Assembly (NCBI RefSeq): GCF_011390875.1
Contig: NZ_JAABRP010000020.1
Span: 1 to 46,399 of the forward strand
Direction: 5' to 3'
Length of the DNA: 46,399 nt
Origin: Thiocapsa sp.
GTDB lineage: Bacteria; Pseudomonadota; Gammaproteobacteria; Chromatiales; Chromatiaceae
Positions 42,626 to 46,399 of the stretch are shown here, one piece after another (position 1 is the first letter of the stretch; every line of letters begins with the position of its first letter). The notes under the pieces are model-generated. The model searched no databases and was not told the origin of the DNA. It saw only the letters and a program-made list of their open reading frames with translations. Made by a program: the position numbers and the translations under genes.

Positions 42626-43438
42626 CTAGCCGGCACGCGCCAGCGCGAAACGCTCCTGCTCGATGGACGCAGGCTGGGGATAGGCGTCGGTCCAGCGCAG
42701 CAATTCGAGGCGACCGTCGTGGTGCTCCACGAGGGCGGTGCAGCTCTCCACCCAGTCGCCGCAGTTGCAGTAGGCGACACCGGCGATCTCGCGCATCTCC
42801 GCGTGGTGGATATGTCCACAGATCATGCCGTCGACTTGACGGCGCTCCGCCTCGCCTGCGACCGCCGTCTCGAAATTGCCGATATAGCTTACGGCATTCT
42901 TGACCTTATGCTTGAGATACCCGGCCAACGACCAGTAATCCAGGCCGAGTCCCTGGCGAATCCGGCTGACGAGCCCATTCAACATCAGCAGACCGTCGTA
43001 GGCACGCGCGCCGATCATCGCGAGCCACTTGCCGTTTTGAACCACGGCATCGAACGCATCCCCGTGCATCACCAGGAAGCGACGACCGTCGGCAGTCGTA
43101 TGAATGACCTCCTCGCGAACGGCCACGTTGCCGAAATCGGCACCGAGATGGGTGCGGAACAGCTCGTCGTGATTGCCGGGTGTGTAGATGACTTCCGTCC
43201 CCCGCTTGGCCTTGTCGAGCACCTCGCGGACCACTTGATTGTGGGCCTCGGGCCAATAGACTCCGTTTTTCATCGCCCAGATATCGACGATGTCGCCGAC
43301 CAAGTACAACTGCTTGCACTCGGTCGATTGCAGGAAATCGAGCACGAGAGAGGCTTGGCACCCTCGAAAGCCCAAATGGACATCGGAGATGAAAATACTC
43401 CGATACTTCAGTGGATTCATGCGCTTGATGTCGGTCAT
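42626..43438 (-). CDS. LpxH-like metallophosphoesterase
   Basis: Calcineurin-type metallophosphoesterase of the group containing UDP-2,3-diacylglucosamine diphosphatase (LpxH). The protein has 270 residues (E. coli LpxH 240). All metal motifs are present: DVH (19-21), GDIVD (48-52), GNHD (88-91), HGD (125-127), and GHIHH (208-212). Members of this longer subgroup often accompany a separate true LpxH, so the lipid A role is plausible but not certain. There is no signal peptide. It is convergent with ampD (16 bp between stops) and has its own upstream region of 292 bp. Confidence 0.88.
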   Translation of the reverse strand: MTDIKRMNPLKYRSIFISDVHLGFRGCQASLVLDFLQSTECKQLYLVGDIVDIWAMKNGVYWPEAHNQVVREVLDKAKRGTEVIYTPGNHDELFRTHLGADFGNVAVREEVIHTTADGRRFLVMHGDAFDAVVQNGKWLAMIGARAYDGLLMLNGLVSRIRQGLGLDYWSLAGYLKHKVKNAVSYIGNFETAVAGEAERRQVDGMICGHIHHAEMREIAGVAYCNCGDWVESCTALVEHHDGRLELLRWTDAYPQPASIEQERFALARAG

Positions 43439-43730
43439 CGTATCGCCGGCCTCGAGCCATCAACGTCGGGATATCATCTCCGCGCGCGATTGCCGGGATA
43501 TTGACGAACCGTGAAGATGCGATGAAATCTTTGGCGGACGGCGCAATGCCGATCGGCCCGGGAGCGCCGACCCGAGCAACCCGATCACTCCATACCCATT
43601 GTGCTGACGATAGGAAGCCGAACTTGCGCCGACGCTAATCAGTGCCTCGCACGGCTCGGCACAAACGACGGCCCTCGCGGCGTAGAGCCCTCCGATGCGC
43701 AGATTGCCGTAACGGTTTCCGGAATGTGCC
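43439..43730. other. 292-bp intergenic region, nothing recognised
   Basis: This stretch separates the LpxH-like gene from the unknown 388-residue gene. Both strands were read for short genes, hairpins with U-tracts and -35/-10 pairs. None was convincing. It probably contains the leader of the phosphoesterase gene and the 3' end of the downstream-oriented unknown operon. Confidence 0.5.
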
Positions 43731-44897
43731 TCAGTCCGCGCCCCAATGCGGGGTGGCGATTCCCTCACCGAGGTCGGCGGCGGCGAGCAGACGTCTGATC
43801 TCGAGCAGACGCTCGATGAGCGCCGGCTCGCACGCCTCGTAGGCGGCACGGTCCGGAACGCGCTTCACCACGACGCCGAGCAGCTCGGTGATCGCGTTGC
43901 CGATCGAGTTCTGACTGATGGTCAGCATCAGGCGGCCGGAGTCGTGCCGAAAGATGAGCTGCTTGAAGGCCGGCTCCCAGCGGATCGAGCTCGCGTAAGC
44001 GGGGTCGCCGAGACAACGATCGCGGACCCGTTTCGCGCTTTGCATGAAGGCGTTGTCGAAGAGCAGAACGGATTCGATCTGACTCGGGAAGAAGACGTCC
44101 CGCAGGATCTCGGCATTGCGGCTCGACACCTGCGAGAAGAAGGTGCGGTAGAAGTCGAGAAAACCACGGAGGATCTCGTCGTACTCCGCCCAAAAGGCGA
44201 TGTCGCCGAGGGCCGCGACCCCACCCTGTATCTCCCAGCAGGGAAGACCCTCCGGATAGCCGGTAAGGGCGAGACGCGACTCATCCGTATGCACCGTCCG
44301 CAGGATGCGCAGGTCCAGCGCCTCGTCGAAGAAGCGGCGGTAGACATCGCGCATGTGCGCCTGAAAGAGACTGTGCTGACCCCCGTCGGTCAAATTGGGG
44401 TGGCTCGGATCGGCCAGCGGGGCCGCGCGCAACTGCTCCATCGGAAAGACGATGAAGTGGTTGTGCAGCATGCGGATGCTGGGCACGCCCGGCGAGGTCA
44501 ACGGCCAGGTCGCATCCAGACTCGCCTCGCCGGCCATCACCAGCGCCTTGCCCGGATCCGGATAGCGCCCGAGCATCTCCTCGATGATGATCCGATTCAT
44601 TCGGTTCCACACGCGCTTCACCGACGGCGAGACCTGGGTCCGGCGAACCGGACGGCCGAGCGGGTTGAGGATGCGTTTGGAGGTGTCGTAAATAATCGAG
44701 CAATCCAGCTCGGTGGAGTGCCCCAACGCCTTACGGTAGAGCAGCAGATCCTCTTGGTTGCGCAGCAGACCGTTGTTCTGAACCAGATCCCGAAGGTTCT
44801 CGGCGCTGTTGAAGAACTCGTTCGGCGTCAGACCCGCCGGAACGTCCAGCGGGATGGGCCGAAAGGGGGTGACGATCTCGCGCGGACCCGAAGACAT
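43731..44897 (-). CDS. protein of unknown function, 388 residues
   Basis: I do not recognise this protein. It has 388 residues, looks soluble (no signal peptide or membrane segment), and has a balanced composition typical of a folded enzyme or binding protein. Possibly informative stretches are FNSAENLRDLVQNNGLLRNQ (29-48), NPLGRPVRRTQVSPSVKRVW (78-97), LHNHFIVFP (144-152), GGVAALGDIAFWAEYDEIL, FFPSQIESVLLFDNAFMQSA and IRWEPAFKQLIFRHDSGRLM. The HNHF motif could bind a metal or a nucleotide but is not a standard HIT triad. It follows a small Cys-rich gene by 3 bp and is surely in the same operon. Confidence 0.8.
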   Translation of the reverse strand: MSSGPREIVTPFRPIPLDVPAGLTPNEFFNSAENLRDLVQNNGLLRNQEDLLLYRKALGHSTELDCSIIYDTSKRILNPLGRPVRRTQVSPSVKRVWNRMNRIIIEEMLGRYPDPGKALVMAGEASLDATWPLTSPGVPSIRMLHNHFIVFPMEQLRAAPLADPSHPNLTDGGQHSLFQAHMRDVYRRFFDEALDLRILRTVHTDESRLALTGYPEGLPCWEIQGGVAALGDIAFWAEYDEILRGFLDFYRTFFSQVSSRNAEILRDVFFPSQIESVLLFDNAFMQSAKRVRDRCLGDPAYASSIRWEPAFKQLIFRHDSGRLMLTISQNSIGNAITELLGVVVKRVPDRAAYEACEPALIERLLEIRRLLAAADLGEGIATPHWGAD

Positions 44898-44900
44898 CGC

Positions 44901-45119
44901 TCAGCCTTGCTCTTGGTCTTGTATGCGCCGCTCGCGGAGTCGTTCGGCGTAGTCCAGACGCAAACGGCAGCGTTCCCAATCGCCACCGACGCATTCCGCC
45001 CGCCGGCAATCGAACTCGCAGCACGAGACCTCGTCCGGGACGCGCGGAACCAGCCGTTTCGCCAACGCCGACCCGAGACGGCGCAGCAGGCCCCGCTTCT
45101 TCTTGGACGTCTCGTTCAT
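44901..45119 (-). CDS. small Cys-rich protein, 72 residues, unknown
   Basis: The ATG at 45117-45119 has a strong GGAGGGG Shine-Dalgarno, and the gene ends 3 bp before the 388-residue gene, so it is very likely real. The first 27 residues are highly basic (KKKRGLLRRLGSALAKRLVPR). The middle carries five cysteines, CC-x3-C-x4-C-x7-C (C33, C34, C38, C43, C51), followed by an Arg/Glu-rich helix (RLRLDYAERLRERRIQDQ). The spacing suggests a metal site or redox role, but it matches no motif I know. Function unknown. Confidence 0.75.
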   Translation of the reverse strand: MNETSKKKRGLLRRLGSALAKRLVPRVPDEVSCCEFDCRRAECVGGDWERCRLRLDYAERLRERRIQDQEQG

Positions 45120-45333
45120 GTTGCCCCTCCGGAGGTCGATCTGGTGTTGCCCGTCACAGCGTCCTCGAGGGCGCGAGCAGCCAACCGGATCGGTCCGTTT
45201 GGGGTTGGTCGGTCACTCAATTCAAGACTTGTATCGTAGCAGTTTCTGAACCCCAGCAAAGCACAGCGCCGAAATACATCGGCCCGATGACGATCGTCGG
45301 GCGCAAACCGATCCCGATCAGGTGGATCCCGGG

Positions 45334-45369
45334 CGGCTCCCGATCAGACGGCTCCCGATCAGACGGCTC
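45334..45369 (+). repeat. 15-bp tandem repeat, about 2.4 units
   Basis: The unit CGGCTCCCGATCAGA is repeated exactly at 45334-45348 and 45349-45363, followed by a partial CGGCTC. A related GATCCCGATCAG lies just left. The array is in the 259-bp gap between the Cys-rich gene and pssA, ending 9 bp from the pssA stop codon. It looks like replication slippage; no function is evident. No firm promoter for the Cys-rich gene was found in this gap. Confidence 0.7.
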
Positions 45370-45378
45370 AGGCCGTGC

Positions 45379-46131
45379 TCAACGCCGCTCGCGCCGGTGG
45401 CGCGCTCGACTCTTGCGCAGTCGCATTAGGGTCCAAACCGGCCCCGAAACCGCATAGGTCGTCGCCATCAAAAAGAGCATCAGCGGCGGATTGATGAAGA
45501 CGACGGCAAAGCCAAGCATCACGGCGACGGCCAAGAGAAACGGGACGCGGCCCTGAAAGTTGAGCTGTTTGAAGCTGAAGTAGCGGAAGTTGCTCACCAT
45601 CAGCAAACCCGCACCTGCGGTGAGGAAGGCCGCAATCCAGGCGACGTCCGCCCCGGCGATCCCCGTGTCGGCGCCGATCCAGACCCCGCTTGCGATGATC
45701 GCCGCGGCCGCCGGACTGGCGAGGCCCTGGAAGTAACGTTTGTCGGCAATCCGAACCTGCGTGTTGAAACGCGCGAGGCGTAAGGCCGCGGCGGCGGTGA
45801 AGACGAAGGCGGCAAGCCATCCAACCTTGCCGAGCCCGCCCAAGGCCCAGTGATAGGCAACCAACGCCGGTGCGACCCCGAAGGCCACCATGTCAGAGAG
45901 GCTGTCGTACTCGGCACCGAAATCGCTTTGGGTTTGAGTAATACGGGCCACGCGCCCGTCGATCCCGTCAAGCGCCTGGGCCGCGAAGATGGCCAGCGCA
46001 GCAGCCTCGAAACGACCCTGCGTGGCAGCGAGAACCGCGTAGAATCCCGCAAAGAGCGCGGCCGTCGTGAAGAGGTTGGGCAGAAGATAGATTCCGCGTG
46101 GTCGCTTTCGGGTGGCAGGCACGTTGTCCAT
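45379..46131 (-). CDS. pssA: PssA, CDP-diacylglycerol--serine O-phosphatidyltransferase
   Basis: Integral-membrane CDP-alcohol phosphotransferase making phosphatidylserine, the precursor of phosphatidylethanolamine. The protein has 250 residues with six to eight hydrophobic segments. The CDP-OH-P signature DGx2ARx8Gx3Dx3D is complete (DGRVARITQTQSDFGAEYDS then LSD). An N-terminal basic stretch (PATRKRPRGIYLLPNLFT) precedes the first helix, as in type II PssA of Bacillus and Pseudomonas. The start ATG is at 46129-46131; the long upstream extension is not conserved. The C-terminus is Arg-rich (RKSRARHRRERR). Confidence 0.93.
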   Translation of the reverse strand: MDNVPATRKRPRGIYLLPNLFTTAALFAGFYAVLAATQGRFEAAALAIFAAQALDGIDGRVARITQTQSDFGAEYDSLSDMVAFGVAPALVAYHWALGGLGKVGWLAAFVFTAAAALRLARFNTQVRIADKRYFQGLASPAAAAIIASGVWIGADTGIAGADVAWIAAFLTAGAGLLMVSNFRYFSFKQLNFQGRVPFLLAVAVMLGFAVVFINPPLMLFLMATTYAVSGPVWTLMRLRKSRARHRRERR

Positions 46132-46169
46132 TGGATCGTTCTCGTTGGCGGCCGTCTGGTCGGGTCGCG

Positions 46170-46175
46170 AGTATA
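46170..46175 (-). promoter_or_regulatory. possible -10 box of pssA
   Basis: The minus strand has TATACT about 40 bp upstream of the pssA ATG, which would give a short leader of about 30 nt. No good -35 hexamer lies at the correct distance. It is a weak call based on one box only. Confidence 0.3.
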
Positions 46176-46351
46176 GCCGGGAGCGAGGCGGCACCGAAAG
46201 GAAGCGCGGAGACACCGGGCGCACCGAAAGTGCGCGAAAAGAAGGCCCTCGTCCGGCTATCCATCTGTCATAGACTTGTGGCATGGTTCGGTCGCATCGG
46301 CGTCGACGACTCGATCGCTCGCCAACCATGGCCCATTGAATCGGAGGGGAG

Positions 46352-46399
46352 ATGAGTCTGCAGCAAGTCAAGCCGCCACTGCCCAGTGACGACAAGCGT
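46352..46399 (+). CDS. start of a rightward gene, possibly hoxE (partial)
   Basis: The ATG at 46352 follows GGAGGGGAG at good spacing and is open to the window edge, encoding MSLQQVKPPLPSDDKR. The excellent ribosome site makes it likely to be a real gene start. The pattern Pro-rich lead then D-K-R resembles the N-terminus of HoxE, the NADH-side subunit of bidirectional [NiFe] hydrogenases known in Thiocapsa, but sixteen residues cannot prove this. The 220 bp between pssA and this start contain no clear promoter of its own. Confidence 0.5.
   Translation, partial: MSLQQVKPPLPSDDKR

Noticed and set aside
46286-46310. Sigma-54 promoter before the right-edge gene (TGGCATG)
   Set aside because: The -24-like TGGCA is present but the GC element at -12 does not follow at the correct spacing.
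1-46399. CRISPR arrays, tRNAs, prophage or insertion-sequence transposases
   Set aside because: Both strands were scanned by eye. There are no regularly spaced direct repeats beyond the 15-bp tandem, no cloverleaf-like sequence with a T-loop, and no integrase or transposase motifs.

Overview
The window is about 46 kb of GC-rich gammaproteobacterial chromosome, most likely from a purple sulfur bacterium (Chromatiaceae; a Thiocapsa/Thiocystis/Allochromatium-type organism). Support comes from a Gly/Tyr-rich secreted sulfur globule protein at 32383-32760, an rsmI/lpoA/yraN/dolP block arranged as in gammaproteobacteria, a complete division and cell-wall (dcw) cluster, and a possible HoxE start at the right edge. 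Genus and species cannot be settled from the sequence alone. No prophage, insertion sequence, CRISPR array or tRNA was seen.

Region 1 (1-18953, all minus strand) is the dcw cluster, transcribed right to left: mraZ, rsmH, ftsL, ftsI, a murE-like gene, murF, mraY, murD, ftsW, murG, murC, murB, ddlB, ftsQ, ftsA, ftsZ, lpxC. A TTGACG-N17-TAAGAT promoter and three TGGGG-type direct repeats (probable MraZ operator) lie upstream of mraZ. Most junctions are ATGA overlaps. Two things are odd. The murE-position protein lacks the whole N-terminal substrate domain and several signature residues. The ftsA-ftsZ gap is widened to 303 bp by an 87-bp inverted-repeat element. lpxC has its own promoter.

Region 2 (19130-24805) holds the RNase P RNA gene, rsmI, and the divergent lpoA-yraN-dolP-(FAD oxidase) operon. 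Region 3 (24832-27731, minus) is rppH-ptsP, the GAF-domain enzyme I of the nitrogen PTS. Region 4 (28004-32152, plus) is a run of HAD phosphatase, olsB, olsA, GT4 glycosyltransferase and PAP2 phosphatase, read here as a membrane-lipid remodelling locus that makes ornithine lipid and perhaps a glycolipid. It ends at a 17-bp perfect-stem bidirectional terminator shared with the sulfur globule protein gene.

Region 5 (32867-39528) has family-4 uracil-DNA glycosylase, leuA, a Ycf46-like AAA ATPase, cbpA-cbpM, and a nadC gene broken by a one-base frameshift. A second copy of the inverted-repeat element sits exactly between cbpM and nadC and supplies both stop codons. Region 6 (39521-46399) contains a DUF1631 protein, ampD, an LpxH-like metallophosphoesterase, an unrecognised 388-residue protein paired with a 72-residue Cys-rich protein, pssA, and the first 16 codons of a rightward gene.

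Coordinates include stop codons. Start sites were set by Shine-Dalgarno sites, coupling and remembered homologues, without database searches.
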